Assembly (NCBI GenBank): GCA_040954595.2
Contig: CM082598.2
Coordinates: 9,796,001 to 9,860,000, forward strand
DNA: 64,000 nt
Origin: Balanoglossus misakiensis
Taxonomy: Eukaryota; Hemichordata
Direction: 5' to 3'
Notes under the pieces: model-generated
Told to the model about the DNA's origin: nothing
What the model saw: the letters and a program-made list of their open reading frames with translations, nothing else
Databases searched by the model: none
Made by a program: the position numbers and the translations under genes
Shown here: in pieces, positions 57,401 to 58,798 of the stretch
Layout: every line of letters starts with the position of its first letter
Position numbering within the stretch: the stretch's first letter is position 1

Positions 57401-58798
57401 AAAAGTAAAACATTTCTTTTTGAAAAAAAAATCCACGTAGTATGAATAAGTTTATCTCAAGTTGTTACTGTTTATTTTGGACAAAATAAATCTTTATTAT
57501 TATACACCTACTGCTGTAACCTATGGAGTTCCGTAATACAATAATTCGCGGTATCACCGTCCAATAATTATTCAAATGAGGACGCGGAGTCCCATAACCC
57601 ACAGGGTTATTGGACGCATATTTGACCTTTGACCTCACAGCTGTCTGATGTAAACAATGATGATATTGCACCCTACTCTCACAAAAAATTATATAAAAAG
57701 TACACAGTCGTTATTAAACAAAATTATTGGTGGCCCAAGATGCGAAATAAGTCAAAATCTTCGATGAAATTTCAGTCGAAGGAATGTGTGAACGAACAGG
57801 CGAGCGCGTTCATCCCTGCAGCGTAGAACGTCGCGCGCGAGACATGGGCAGCTCGACACTAGCATCACCTGATGCGCGAGGTGAAGGCGCGTTCGATATG
57901 CAAATTACGTCATGGCGGCGTCTGAAAACTAGAAAGTCCGATAGCGGCCTATTTATTCTTTATCGTTCATCAAGGACGTCCGGAAAAGGTGTATAATAAT
58001 AAGGTTATTCACAAAATACCGGGATTTATGTCCTCGTACATCGTACGCTTCGGTATTGTCCTCGACGCTGCGCGTCTCGGACAATACCTGCGCTGCACGA
58101 TGTACTCGGACATAAATCCCGGTATTTTGTGAATAACCTTATATTACAATATTATTCTTGGAAAAAATAAAATTTACTTTCGAAAAATAAATTTGGTTCT
58201 CTAAAATAAAATTTGTGATAAGTAAAATTAAAGTTTTACTGTCAAAATCAAAAAGTTTTGTCCATCAAAATTAGTTGCCGCCACCAAAATTAAAGTTTAC
58301 TTTTTGGGAAAAGATATTGTCTATCTAAAATTAAAGTTTAACTTTCAAAATAATAAATTGAAATTGTCGTGTAGGGGCCACGATAGCTATAGGGCTTTAA
58401 ACAGTTTCCAATGTTTTGGTTTCCTGTTTATTTTCAATTATACAGTTCTCTAAATTATTTTTATATATGCTCAGTTGTGTTTTGGAGTTGAGATAAATGT
58501 TAATGTAATTCAGTCAAAAAATTCAAAATGTATTAAATGCATGCAATCTTATCACATCATTTCTATCATTTTCTGACATATTTGTGTGTAGGCATATCCA
58601 TCACTGAAACCTCTGGCATCCTGGGTTAGTGATTTGGTAGAGAGAATGGATTTCATCCAGCATTGGATTGAGAATGGAATCCCAAGTGTATTCTGGATTT
58701 CTGGATTCTTCTTCCCACAAGCTTTCTTGACAGGAACACTTCAGAACTATGCAAGAAGCAGTCTCATATCCATTGACACCATCTCATTTGATTTCAAG
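364..58798 (+). CDS. DNAH1: axonemal dynein heavy chain 1-like gene (partial, 18 exons)
   Basis: Spliced coding region: 364-495, 7118-7363, 8528-8677, 9877-10037, 10606-10831, 11293-11488, 11738-11889, 12332-12448, 19837-20019, 21363-21566, 24187-24318, 26776-26949, 36547-36726, 37690-37866, 38152-38325, 39980-40110, 41342-41486, 58592-58798. The join is 1,029 codons with no stop and consistent phases. Dynein heavy chains are the AAA+ ATPase motors of cilia. This part covers the end of the stalk/start of AAA5, AAA6 and most of the C-terminal domain. Markers include [57 protein letters not shown] and [21 protein letters not shown]1, an inner-arm single-headed dynein, is the closest family member I remember along the whole length; DNAH3/7/12 fit less well. 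The nucleotide-binding modules AAA1-AAA4 lie upstream of the window and roughly the last hundred residues lie downstream. No exon carries a frameshift. Confidence 0.93.
650..1925. mobile_element. TIR element family A, copy 1, with 7-bp target duplication
   Basis: The left end (gagttatgtatgggtgtctc) and right end (gagacacccgtatatacctg) are inverted copies, and the inversion runs inward through cacattgtgcgacaagaaag. The 7-bp direct repeat caaattg flanks it (643-649 and 1926-1932). Copy 2 (13333-15497) has its own 7-bp duplication, cattatc. Just inside each end is an array of a roughly 22-base unit with the core ctgcgaccactagcac. No transposase frame is visible, so it is a non-autonomous DNA transposon. 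A 7-bp duplication fits P- or Dada-like superfamilies better than mariner, Harbinger or typical hAT, but the superfamily is not settled. Confidence 0.85.
717..845 (+). repeat. subterminal tandem array of ctgcgaccactagcac units
   Basis: Five units of about 22 bases (tctgcgaccactagcacttt followed by gat or gcat) lie just inside the left terminus of element family A. The right end carries shorter inverted counterparts (ccagtggtcgcagaatc and variants, about 1794-1855). Subterminal arrays like this commonly serve as transposase-binding sites; here that is inference. Confidence 0.8.
2476..2860. repeat. dispersed repeat with TTC tract and GGGGCAC...TTGCCCC motif
   Basis: Contains aggggcacaagcctat and ttttgcccctattggtattg, then a cttcttcttcttc tract and gctgaaacttggtaggg. 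A diverged relative in reverse orientation lies at about 33890-34085. This is a dispersed family of unknown class. Two ggccgccatatt-like sites (about 2676-2690 and 2820-2832) suggest an internal duplication. Confidence 0.5.
2861..3433. other. AT-rich intronic DNA, nothing recognised
   Basis: No ORF or repeat partner in this window; AT-rich with short homopolymers. Confidence 0.5.
3434..4330 (-). pseudogene. degenerate Gypsy-type gag zinc-knuckle and protease fragment
   Basis: Read on the minus strand, 4330-3965 encodes a Lys/Arg-rich stretch and then Cys/His clusters ([10 protein letters not shown], then [16 protein letters not shown]), as in retroelement gag zinc knuckles. After an in-frame TAA near 3964 the frame resumes (3957-3736) with the aspartic-protease-like core [15 protein letters not shown] frameshift follows, then 3631-3434 continues with [15 protein letters not shown] and ends in a stop. 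No RT, integrase or LTR is attached. The fragment sits inside the 1941-6037 TIR pair. It differs in sequence from both Gypsy elements at 42686-54671. Confidence 0.72.
4821..4987. repeat. 167-bp MITE-like repeat family B, copy 1
   Basis: Starts taaataagaacacgatt and ends gtaatgttctcta; a near-identical 167-base copy is at 7632-7798. The ends are imperfect inverted repeats (taagaaca against tagagaaca). No clear target duplication here. Confidence 0.75.
4988..5958. other. intronic DNA inside the long-TIR element, no gene recognised
   Basis: A 106-codon open frame at 5466-5786 (+) has no recognisable motif and no repeat partner here. It lies inside the element, so if coding at all it would be transposon sequence. 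Nothing else is seen. Confidence 0.4.
6349..6969. mobile_element. 621-bp foldback element family C with TTAA duplication, copy 1
   Basis: The two halves are long inverted repeats (about 250 bases each): it starts aggggaaatccgtcg and ends cgacggatttcccct. It is flanked by TTAA at 6345-6348 and 6970-6973, the target used by piggyBac-like and Kolobok-like transposases. Further copies lie at 20404-20795 (one-sided) and 35741-36352. Short ORFs across it are repeat artefacts. Confidence 0.88.
7118..7363 (+). CDS. DNAH1: DNAH1 exon e2
   Basis: 82 codons, phase 0/0. Acceptor ttgtag|gga, donor atg|gtaaga. AAA5 core with [27 protein letters not shown] and [10 protein letters not shown], all hallmark dynein AAA5 motifs. 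Confidence 0.95.
7430..7880 (+). mobile_element. L2/CR1-like LINE 3'-end fragment, interrupted by a MITE
   Basis: 7434-7617 reads like the last stretch of an L2/CR1 reverse transcriptase ORF ([19 protein letters not shown], then [17 protein letters not shown] and a stop) with one internal TGA. After the MITE at 7632-7798 it resumes with cgggcgccact and ends accatataaatttg plus a (ATTG)n tail at about 7858-7890. The same tail type closes the longer LINE at 33497. Confidence 0.75.
7632..7798. mobile_element. MITE-like repeat family B, copy 2, inserted in the LINE
   Basis: Same 167-base unit as 4821-4987, here interrupting the LINE 3' end. gtgtg at 7627-7631 is repeated at 7799-7803, a probable 5-bp target duplication. 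This copy fixes the ends of the family. Confidence 0.75.
8137..8284. repeat. short MITE family D, copy 1
   Basis: Starts aaggtatacagtcacctatgg and ends aattgtataccttt, in inverted relation. A related copy with 17 matching terminal bases lies at 14967-15141. No ORF. Confidence 0.7.
8285..8527. other. intronic DNA, short GT tract only
   Basis: A short gtgtgtgtgtgtg tract at about 8289-8301; nothing else recognised before the next acceptor. Confidence 0.6.
8528..8677 (+). CDS. DNAH1: DNAH1 exon e3
   Basis: 50 codons, phase 0/0. Acceptor caacag|gag, donor cag|gtcagt. AAA5 continues with [20 protein letters not shown], conserved across axonemal dyneins. Confidence 0.95.
8678..9446. other. intronic DNA, nothing recognised
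   Basis: AT-rich; a short ggtaggtagg run near 9288-9300. Small ORFs here show no family motif. Confidence 0.6.
9447..9745 (+). repeat. dispersed repeat family E, forward copy
   Basis: About 300 bases (cctgtgtttgtacatgtata through gcaattatcaatgtaatc) match, in reverse orientation and with divergence, the stretch at 18908-19202. Shared landmarks include actgctgactcagca against its complement tgagtcagcagt. Class unknown. Confidence 0.7.
9877..10037 (+). CDS. DNAH1: DNAH1 exon e4
   Basis: 161 bases, phase 0 in, 2 out (the Ser codon is split with the next exon). Acceptor cggcag|aca, donor ccaag|gtgaga. End of AAA5: [18 protein letters not shown] and VNFTLSP. Confidence 0.95.
10606..10831 (+). 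CDS. DNAH1: DNAH1 exon e5
   Basis: 226 bases, enters in phase 2, leaves in phase 0. [20 protein letters not shown] then a charged helical stretch ending SGEIK, the AAA5-AAA6 link. The donor aag|gtgcca is weak at positions +3 to +6. Reading on into the intron gives 45 more codons before a stop at about 10966-10968. Confidence 0.93.
11293..11488 (+). CDS. DNAH1: DNAH1 exon e6 (ends at a GC donor)
   Basis: 196 bases, phase 0 in, 1 out. [15 protein letters not shown] and [15 protein letters not shown]. The only donor that keeps the frame and joins the split Asp codon is ag|gcaagt at 11489, a GC-AG intron. Confidence 0.94.
11489..11737 (+). other. GC-AG intron in DNAH1
   Basis: A 249-base intron starting gcaagt and ending ttctaacag. 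GC donors are a known minor class and usually show an otherwise strong consensus, as this one does (AG|GCAAGT). No GT near the boundary keeps the frame. All other introns here are GT-AG. Confidence 0.88.
11738..11889 (+). CDS. DNAH1: DNAH1 exon e7
   Basis: 152 bases, phase 1 in, 0 out. [20 protein letters not shown] is a dynein heavy-chain signature between AAA5 and AAA6. Donor atg|gtgagt. Confidence 0.95.
11907..12115. repeat. compound microsatellite (TATG)n, (GAGA)n, (GAGT)n
   Basis: Begins about 18 bases after the exon e7 donor: a (TATG)n tract at about 11920-12010 with two single-base interruptions near its end, a catgcatgcatg patch, then agag and gagt repeats to about 12113. Likely length-polymorphic. 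ORFs across it in several frames are repeat artefacts. Confidence 0.95.
12332..12448 (+). CDS. DNAH1: DNAH1 exon e8
   Basis: 39 codons, phase 0/0. [10 protein letters not shown] and [15 protein letters not shown] precede AAA6. Acceptor ttcatag|gat, donor ttg|gtaagt. Confidence 0.95.
12825..13112. mobile_element. TA-flanked MITE family F (ctgtaaaacggg), copy 1
   Basis: The ends ctgtaaaacgggtac and aacctgttttacag are inverted and flanked by TA (12823-12824 and 13113-13114). Copies at 40973-41130 and 58885-59035 share the ends and the internal motifs aggcaact and atttattgctcacg. TA duplication suggests the Tc1/mariner superfamily. No transposase. Confidence 0.87.
13219..13263 (+). CDS. candidate 15-codon microexon (unconfirmed)
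   Basis: An acceptor-like cttaacag and a strong donor aga|gtgagt bracket 45 bases that are open in phase 0 ([15 protein letters not shown]). Both neighbouring exons (e8, e9) also meet in phase 0, so inclusion would insert 15 basic residues just before AAA6 without a frameshift. Remembered dynein proteins have no such insert here, so it may be a lineage-specific alternative exon, a cryptic exon or chance. Confidence 0.3.
13803..14608. mobile_element. Harbinger-like MITE (TAA duplication) inside family A element
   Basis: Ends ggctgcattcacaaacacct and aggtgtttgtgaatgcagcc form an exact inverted repeat that continues into G-runs and C-runs. TAA flanks both sides (13800-13802 and 14609-14611), and copy 1 of the host element shows the empty site (aacgtaagtactg). 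Three-base TWA duplications are typical of PIF/Harbinger. The inside shares phrases (aaattttgtaaaataaaggg, cgcgaaactgcatttt) with the elements at 24799-26638 and 34511-35062. Confidence 0.85.
14967..15141. mobile_element. short MITE family D, copy 2, inside family A element
   Basis: aaaggtatacggtcacc at the left is repeated inverted at the right (ggtgaccgtataccttt). It interrupts sequence continuous in copy 1 (near 1540-1590). A related copy is at 8137-8284. Confidence 0.8.
15505..16829. other. intronic DNA, simple repeats only
   Basis: CT/CA-rich stretches with ccctccagcca motifs, a gtgtgtgtgtgtgtgt tract at about 15960-15978 and a G-run at about 16230-16242. No gene recognised. Confidence 0.55.
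16830..17007. mobile_element. pogo/Tigger-like MITE family G, copy 1
   Basis: Ends cagtgaaacctgtctaaacc and ggtttagaaaggttttattg are imperfect inverted repeats, flanked by TA (16828-16829, 17008-17009). The terminus resembles remembered pogo/Tigger ends. A second copy is at 59214-59389. No ORF. Confidence 0.75.
17155..17295. mobile_element. 141-bp hairpin MITE
   Basis: Two arms of roughly 65 bases (ggggttattacacgaatttt / aaaattcgtgtaataacccc) fold back around a short loop with cgataacgcg / cgcgttatc inside. Almost the whole length is palindromic, as in foldback MITEs. Confidence 0.85.
17296..18132. other. intronic DNA with a CpG-richer patch, no gene recognised
   Basis: 17620-17830 is richer in CpG (tcgcgcgcgcagcg, gacgcggacgcg) than its surroundings. 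No ORF or splice-consistent exon fitting dynein. Confidence 0.5.
18137..18636. mobile_element. 500-bp TTAA-flanked MITE family H
   Basis: Ends aggcacgtaagctg and cagcttacgtgcct are exact inverted repeats, flanked by TTAA at 18133-18136 and 18637-18640. A truncated relative is at 30266-30510. Confidence 0.88.
18908..19202 (-). repeat. dispersed repeat family E, reverse copy
   Basis: Reverse-orientation relative of 9447-9745, diverged but collinear over about 290 bases. Confidence 0.7.
19203..19836. other. AT-rich intronic DNA, nothing recognised
   Basis: Small ORFs (for example 19166-19477) lack motifs. The polypyrimidine tract and tttcag of the e9 acceptor close the stretch. Confidence 0.6.
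19837..20019 (+). CDS. DNAH1: DNAH1 exon e9
   Basis: 61 codons, phase 0/0. [20 protein letters not shown] begins the AAA6 module. Acceptor tttcag|cga, donor cag|gtaaca. The preceding intron is 7.4 kb. Confidence 0.95.
20404..20795. mobile_element. foldback element family C, copy 2 (right end lost)
   Basis: Left end aggggaaatccgg follows a TTAA (20400-20403). The sequence matches 6349-6969 through ccaatcggaaaatggg and then breaks off into unrelated DNA, so one terminus has been lost. Confidence 0.8.
20796..21362. other. intronic DNA, nothing recognised
   Basis: A T-run at 20812-20824 and AT-rich sequence up to the e10 acceptor. Confidence 0.6.
21363..21566 (+). CDS. DNAH1: DNAH1 exon e10
   Basis: 68 codons, phase 0/0. 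AAA6 core: [36 protein letters not shown] and [11 protein letters not shown]. Acceptor tctag|gat, donor cag|gtaaag. Confidence 0.96.
21567..24186. other. 2.6-kb intron with inverted repeats, no gene recognised
   Basis: Contains a hairpin at 22449-22592 (arms agcaacagcatatgtct and ggactgtgagtcaccccc with inverted partners around a G-run) and a small dyad at about 23833-23896 (gacgtcagaaggatggtaat / attaccatccctctgacgtc). A gtgttattac motif at about 21623 recurs inverted near 22082-22092, hinting at an element about 470 bases long. ORFs here have no motifs. Confidence 0.55.
22449..22592. repeat. hairpin with internal G-run
   Basis: agcaacagcatatgtct at the left pairs with agacatatatgttgcc at the right, and gggactgtgagtcacccc pairs with gggtgactcacagtccc. 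The loop contains a G-run of about 18. Confidence 0.7.
24187..24318 (+). CDS. DNAH1: DNAH1 exon e11
   Basis: 44 codons, phase 0/0. [20 protein letters not shown] and [16 protein letters not shown], the AAA6 signature shared by axonemal dyneins. Donor aag|gtaagc. Confidence 0.96.
24360..24595. repeat. degenerate (CTGT/CTGC/TGGC)n simple repeat
   Basis: Runs of tctgtctgcatgcctgcctg, gtctgtctgtctg and gctggctacctggctagc begin about 40 bases after the e11 donor. Cys-rich ORFs across it are artefacts. Confidence 0.9.
25591..26330. mobile_element. 740-bp insertion with 6-bp duplication (empty site present at 34911-34930)
   Basis: cttgtt flanks the segment at 25585-25590 and 26331-26336. The second copy of the host element reads straight through (ttttcttgttttaccaattc), so this is a dated insertion. 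Near its ends are agctctgctg and the inverted cagcagagct. Inside are (GTCC)n-like runs and three tandem units of about 145 bases. Class unknown. Confidence 0.8.
25727..26110. repeat. tandem repeat, about 145-bp unit, 2.7 copies
   Basis: The phrases ggaatgtgtg (25753, 25899, 26043), ggtgcccctacctgattttg and atgaatatgc recur at spacings of 146 and 144 bases. Confidence 0.88.
26776..26949 (+). CDS. DNAH1: DNAH1 exon e12
   Basis: 58 codons, phase 0/0. [20 protein letters not shown] and [20 protein letters not shown] mark the end of AAA6. Acceptor gatgtag|gtt, donor aag|gtatgt. Confidence 0.96.
26950..27857. other. intronic DNA, one possible MITE
   Basis: aaaggcagacacca (about 27450) and tggtgtccgcccttga (about 27808-27823) are inverted, as are agaaccaactgctctgta (27613) and its partner near 27780, suggesting a MITE of about 370 bases. 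The rest is unassigned. Confidence 0.5.
27858..28690 (+). repeat. GC-rich element family I, forward copy
   Basis: Begins ggaagctttgaaatacggg, then gcgggttgcgggccgcgg, and ends with inverted-type sequence gcaatcggcaacccgcat. It matches 35063-35717 in reverse orientation along its length. A C-run at about 28347-28363 differs between copies. Confidence 0.75.
28904..29893. mobile_element. about 1-kb TIR element
   Basis: acagacaaagagaaaaacag at the left, followed by actagcaacgc, is inverted at the right (gcgttgctagtctg, then tctctttgtctgtgt). The inside has a 147-codon minus-strand ORF (29117-29560) without recognisable motifs. Exact ends and target duplication are not resolved. Confidence 0.7.
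29920..30146. mobile_element. 227-bp hairpin MITE (ggcgagtctg)
   Basis: aggcgagtctgaaaacccag is inverted at ctgggtttcagactcgcct. The arms continue with (GAGAC)n / (GTCTC)n and with ttccctatcttactgataga and its complement. Near-complete foldback. Confidence 0.88.
30266..30510. mobile_element. TTAA MITE family H, truncated copy cut by a LINE
   Basis: Matches 18156-18390 almost base for base (gcaactggataaaaaattaa through ctcaagt, gatgagatc) and stops where the LINE tail at 30511 begins. Confidence 0.8.
30511..31205 (-). mobile_element. non-LTR retrotransposon 3' fragment (minus strand)
   Basis: Minus-strand ORF 31170-30886 carries a CR1/Jockey-like reverse transcriptase C-terminal stretch ([47 protein letters not shown]). 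The open frame extends upstream to about 31203. The 3' end is a (TTGAA)n tail, seen as ttcaattcaattcaa at 30511-30540. Strongly 5' truncated. A C-run lies at 30638-30655. It inserted into the family H MITE copy. Confidence 0.8.
31206..31744. other. intronic DNA between two LINE fragments
   Basis: CpG-bearing sequence with a 73-codon minus ORF (31237-31458) lacking motifs. Not recognised; it might be the 5' region of one of the LINEs. Confidence 0.45.
31745..33497 (+). mobile_element. L2/CR1-like LINE, 5' truncated, ORF2 broken
   Basis: Reverse transcriptase frame: an upstream in-frame segment from 31745 is broken by a TAA near 31806, then an open frame covers 428 codons to 33243. RT blocks are clear: [54 protein letters not shown] and the catalytic YADD. 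The C-terminal [18 protein letters not shown] continues in another frame after a shift near 33215. The endonuclease region is missing. The tail is ggcgctatacaaatt plus (ATTG)n at about 33478-33497. Confidence 0.92.
31957..33243 (+). pseudogene. LINE reverse transcriptase ORF (disrupted)
   Basis: 428 codons containing RT domains 1-7 with YADD, the largest uninterrupted frame in the window outside the Gypsy elements. The first Met is arbitrary, since coding similarity extends upstream. The frame ends early through a frameshift about 45 residues before the normal C-terminus. RNase H and endonuclease are absent. Confidence 0.88.
33498..34510. other. intronic DNA with one dispersed repeat
   Basis: 33890-34085 is a reverse-orientation relative of 2476-2650 (gaagaagaagaagaaa and caatagggcacaag). 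The rest is unassigned. Confidence 0.5.
34511..35062. mobile_element. partial copy of the 24799-26638 element
   Basis: Shares tcacttaaattttgaagtcc, the G-runs, ttgcttttgagtccac and ggtgtgaggagcctc, collinear with 24850-26470. The left TIR is missing. It lacks the 740-base insertion and so supplies its empty site. Confidence 0.8.
35063..35717 (-). mobile_element. GC-rich element family I, reverse copy, about 9-bp duplication
   Basis: Ends are imperfect inverted repeats (gtgcgggttgcgggctgcgg / cccgcagcccgcaacccgca). cctttattg precedes and follows the segment (about 35054-35062 and 35718-35726), suggesting a 9-base target duplication. Relative of 27858-28690. Confidence 0.65.
35741..36352. mobile_element. 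foldback element family C, copy 3 (left terminus trimmed)
   Basis: Collinear with 6349-6969 from cagctgatttctacataatt to cgccggatttccct, followed by TTAA-like ttaagg. The left aggggaaatcc end is missing. Confidence 0.82.
36547..36726 (+). CDS. DNAH1: DNAH1 exon e13
   Basis: 60 codons, phase 0/0. [16 protein letters not shown] and [13 protein letters not shown] are C-terminal domain signatures. Acceptor catcag|aca, donor aag|gtacaa. The preceding intron is 9.6 kb. Confidence 0.95.
36727..37349. other. intronic DNA, nothing recognised
   Basis: AT-rich with a short gtgtgtgtgtatgtacgtgc run at about 37151. No gene. Confidence 0.6.
37350..37669 (+). repeat. tRNA-headed SINE copy 2
   Basis: Box-A-like ctccagtggttagagcat, box-B-like gggtttgagcccc at 37398-37410, body tgtcctttggcaaggcactt, end tactatataagaaata. 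It lacks a segment of about 45 bases present in copy 1 (1-345). It ends about 20 bases before the e14 acceptor. Confidence 0.75.
37690..37866 (+). CDS. DNAH1: DNAH1 exon e14
   Basis: 59 codons, phase 0/0. [18 protein letters not shown] is near-invariant in axonemal dyneins. Acceptor tcttag|gta, donor aat|gtaagt. Confidence 0.96.
38152..38325 (+). CDS. DNAH1: DNAH1 exon e15
   Basis: 58 codons, phase 0/0. [18 protein letters not shown], then a low-complexity Gly/Ser stretch (GGSGGGASS) in a loop that varies between dyneins. Acceptor cacag|ggt, donor gag|gtcaga. Confidence 0.95.
38471..38815. mobile_element. TTAA-flanked foldback MITE family J (agggacaaagtctctc), copy 1
   Basis: Starts agggacaaagtctctctctc and ends gagagagactttgtccct, flanked by TTAA (38467-38470, 38816-38819). 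The arms are inverted nearly to the centre, with tctacatgtggatat and acaacttccatccc inside. Copies at 41806-42151 and 59585-59930. Confidence 0.92.
39103..39500. repeat. tandem repeat, about 80-bp unit built of catttga/cttttgaatcg subunits
   Basis: gcatttgaatcggactc recurs at about 39109, 39189 and 39272; gtcgacacttttgaatcgcc and accacatttgtttt recur in step. The array degenerates into short catttga/ttttga units by 39500. The 133-codon minus ORF across it is probably an artefact. Confidence 0.85.
39980..40110 (+). CDS. DNAH1: DNAH1 exon e16
   Basis: 131 bases, phase 0 in, 2 out. [14 protein letters not shown] and [14 protein letters not shown]. Acceptor gcacag|gtt, donor atcag|gttagt; the Arg codon is split with e17. 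Confidence 0.95.
40111..40972. other. intronic DNA, nothing recognised
   Basis: Contains several gtgtgaga / ctcacactc phrases (40160-40700), perhaps a decayed inverted-repeat element. No gene. Confidence 0.5.
40973..41130. mobile_element. TA-flanked MITE family F, copy 2
   Basis: ctgtaaaatgggttattttt ... aaaataacccgctttacag, with TA at 40971-40972 and 41131-41132. 158 bases. Confidence 0.87.
41342..41486 (+). CDS. DNAH1: DNAH1 exon e17
   Basis: 145 bases, phase 2 in, 0 out. [20 protein letters not shown] then [13 protein letters not shown]-terminal domain helices. Donor aag|gtaaag. Confidence 0.95.
41806..42151. mobile_element. TTAA-flanked foldback MITE family J, copy 2
   Basis: agggacaaagtctctctctc ... 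gagagagactttgtccct, TTAA at 41802-41805 and 42152-42155. Confidence 0.92.
42686..42862 (-). repeat. 3' LTR of outer Gypsy element
   Basis: 177 bases matching 54495-54671 with about eight substitutions and two one-base gaps. The internal side is followed on the minus strand by a purine tract (aaaggaggggagatg). Ends may be seven bases shorter if the canonical TG...CA form applies. Confidence 0.9.
43172..43753 (-). pseudogene. outer Gypsy pol C-terminus (integrase tail)
   Basis: 193 codons continuing the integrase domain in a shifted frame. A basic segment ([14 protein letters not shown]) leads to the usual post-integrase beta-barrel region ([17 protein letters not shown]) and a Pro/Thr/Ser-rich tail ending [10 protein letters not shown] and a stop. 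A frameshift around 43754-43830 separates it from the catalytic core. Confidence 0.82.
43765..44220 (-). pseudogene. outer Gypsy integrase core, catalytically dead
   Basis: rve core: DNGPQF holds the second catalytic Asp and GNGRAEAAV the Glu. The first Asp position reads Cys ([10 protein letters not shown]). A stop codon at 44218-44220 interrupts the frame just before this domain. The core is otherwise easily recognised ([28 protein letters not shown]). Confidence 0.88.
44218..45687 (-). pseudogene. outer Gypsy RT / RNase H / integrase N-terminus
   Basis: 489 codons. The RT palm reads [10 protein letters not shown]; thumb and connection follow ([20 protein letters not shown]), then RNase H with [24 protein letters not shown] and HTDHQPLE. 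An integrase zinc finger follows ([23 protein letters not shown]). The frame is separated from the upstream RT half by a one-base shift at about 45685-45690 and ends at the premature stop 44218. The apparent GTG start is not a real start. Confidence 0.92.
45684..46440 (-). pseudogene. outer Gypsy protease end and RT fingers
   Basis: Upstream half of pol: [18 protein letters not shown] (after the protease), then RT fingers ([42 protein letters not shown]) and [19 protein letters not shown]. It ends in a frameshift. The 5' side is cut by the TIR element at 46441. Confidence 0.9.
46441..47360. mobile_element. 920-bp TIR element with 9-bp duplication in outer Gypsy pol
   Basis: atagaccctagagaaagaag at the left is exactly inverted at the right, and the match runs 31 bases (through gacgcgcaact) with a further shared block cgatgttcttttgcat. 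ggtaaaacc flanks both sides (46432-46440 and 47361-47369). A 9-base duplication with long TIRs is the pattern of Mutator-like elements. It interrupts the pol frame between protease and RT. No transposase frame is present. The terminus could shift by a base or two because flank and TIR overlap. Confidence 0.85.
47361..47976 (-). pseudogene. outer Gypsy zinc knuckle and protease
   Basis: Minus-strand frames continue gag across the inner-element junction: [19 protein letters not shown] and the Cys of a CCHC knuckle, then a Gln/Thr-rich linker and the protease with [14 protein letters not shown] (Asp-Thr-Ala at the active site). The first Cys pair of the knuckle (CHWCGD) lies on the far side of the inner insertion at about 53690. 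Confidence 0.85.
47977..48202 (-). repeat. 3' LTR of inner Gypsy element
   Basis: 226 bases, tgttacgtgtttcggttcct ... tgtattgttaca as read on +. Two differences from 53454-53679, so about 0.9% divergence since insertion. Confidence 0.96.
48310..48762 (-). pseudogene. inner Gypsy integrase tail
   Basis: Continues the integrase ORF beyond the Tigger-like insertion: [20 protein letters not shown], a basic stretch [15 protein letters not shown], a Pro-rich linker and [15 protein letters not shown] before the stop at 48310. This is the chromatin/DNA-binding tail typical of Gypsy integrases. Confidence 0.88.
48763..49957 (-). mobile_element. pogo/Tigger-like DNA transposon, decayed, in inner Gypsy
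   Basis: Ends cagtggaacaccgattatcc and the inverse ggataatcggtgttccactg, with more ttcggataatt copies just inside, flanked by TA (48761-48762, 49958-49959). On the minus strand, about 49325-49200 ends a frame with [13 protein letters not shown] and a stop, like the C-terminus of Tigger/jerky-type DDE transposases; upstream pieces (49514-49290) are degenerate. It is too short for a full transposase, so this is an internally deleted copy. It interrupts the integrase frame. Confidence 0.87.
49965..50483 (-). pseudogene. inner Gypsy integrase core (N-terminus deleted)
   Basis: The rve core keeps its three acidic positions: Asp in [14 protein letters not shown], Asp in SDNGPQ, Glu in NGKVENAVK. 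The integrase zinc finger and the RNase H end that should precede it are missing: the RNase H frame runs into [14 protein letters not shown] within a few bases at about 50480. The 3' part is cut by the transposon at 49957, and the residues shown there by the open frame ([11 protein letters not shown]) are transposon-derived. Confidence 0.9.
50475..51413 (-). pseudogene. inner Gypsy RT (palm onward) and RNase H
   Basis: 312 codons: [39 protein letters not shown], catalytic [26 protein letters not shown], then RNase H with [25 protein letters not shown] and QSDHKPLE. Truncated at the RNase H end by the internal deletion. The first Met is arbitrary; the frame continues 51370-53016 through a one-base shift. 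Confidence 0.93.
51370..53016 (-). pseudogene. inner Gypsy gag-protease-RT fingers ORF
   Basis: 548 codons. Gag (residues about 1-200, [20 protein letters not shown]) and two zinc knuckles ([20 protein letters not shown] and [14 protein letters not shown]). Protease near residue 305 with the core [13 protein letters not shown], where Asp-Leu-Gly stands in place of the usual Asp-Thr/Ser-Gly, and [17 protein letters not shown] fingers from about residue 430 ([20 protein letters not shown]). The frame is lost at about 51420 in a T-run. The start Met is 23 bases inside a plausible untranslated leader. Confidence 0.93.
53435..53453 (-). promoter_or_regulatory. primer-binding site of inner Gypsy
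   Basis: Directly next to the 5' LTR, the + strand reads gatcccgcttccgacacca, ending in the CCA of a tRNA 3' end. It resembles the acceptor end of a leucine-type tRNA; identity is from memory. Confidence 0.75.
53454..53679 (-). repeat. 5' LTR of inner Gypsy element
   Basis: 226 bases, partner of 47977-48202, followed by the 5-base duplication gctgc at 53680-53684. Confidence 0.96.
53680..54398 (-). pseudogene. outer Gypsy gag (5' part)
   Basis: Start at 54398 ([20 protein letters not shown]); the first frame stops at 54177 after a short insertion-type frameshift. Gag continues in 54174-53680 ([39 protein letters not shown]) to the first half of a zinc knuckle (CHWCGD), where the inner element interrupts it. 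The order and the leader before 54398 fit a Gypsy gag. Confidence 0.88.
54476..54494 (-). promoter_or_regulatory. primer-binding site of outer Gypsy (tRNA-Leu-like)
   Basis: The + strand reads aatcccacttctgacacca, which equals the 3' end plus CCA of animal tRNA-Leu(CAG/CAA) as I remember it. It directly abuts 54495, supporting the LTR limit used here. Confidence 0.8.
54495..54671 (-). repeat. 5' LTR of outer Gypsy element
   Basis: 177 bases, agtttcctgctcactgcggg ... gcgctagactgccaa, partner of 42686-42862. A C-run (about 54677-54700) and a CA repeat follow it. Confidence 0.9.
54672..55381. other. intronic DNA with dispersed repeat
   Basis: 55137-55360 (tgttgcaatttgaacacgct to atgtgaaatttggcagc) matches 63564-63772. 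The rest is unassigned; ORFs here have no motifs. Confidence 0.55.
56231..56572. mobile_element. probable TTAA-flanked insertion at the foldback centre
   Basis: ccggctg ... cagccgg flanked by TTAA (56227-56230, 56573-56576). GC-richer than its surroundings. The TIR is only about seven bases, so this call is tentative. Confidence 0.5.
57490..58000. mobile_element. about 510-bp TIR insertion in the foldback right arm
   Basis: ttattattatacacct (about 57493) is inverted at aggtgtataataataa (57987-58002). The left arm of the foldback has no counterpart, so it is a later insertion. Confidence 0.6.
57999..58142. mobile_element. 144-bp hairpin MITE (ataaggttattcac)
   Basis: ataaggttattcacaaaata and tattttgtgaataaccttat are exact inverted ends. 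The arms continue with ccgggatttatgtcc and a cgatgtac-type loop side. Near-complete palindrome. Confidence 0.87.
58592..58798 (+). CDS. DNAH1: DNAH1 exon e18 (last in window)
   Basis: 69 codons, phase 0/0. [17 protein letters not shown] and [11 protein letters not shown]-terminal domain. Acceptor tgtgtag|gca, donor aag|gtaagt. The remaining exon(s), about a hundred residues, must lie beyond 64000; none was found in 58799-64000. Confidence 0.96.
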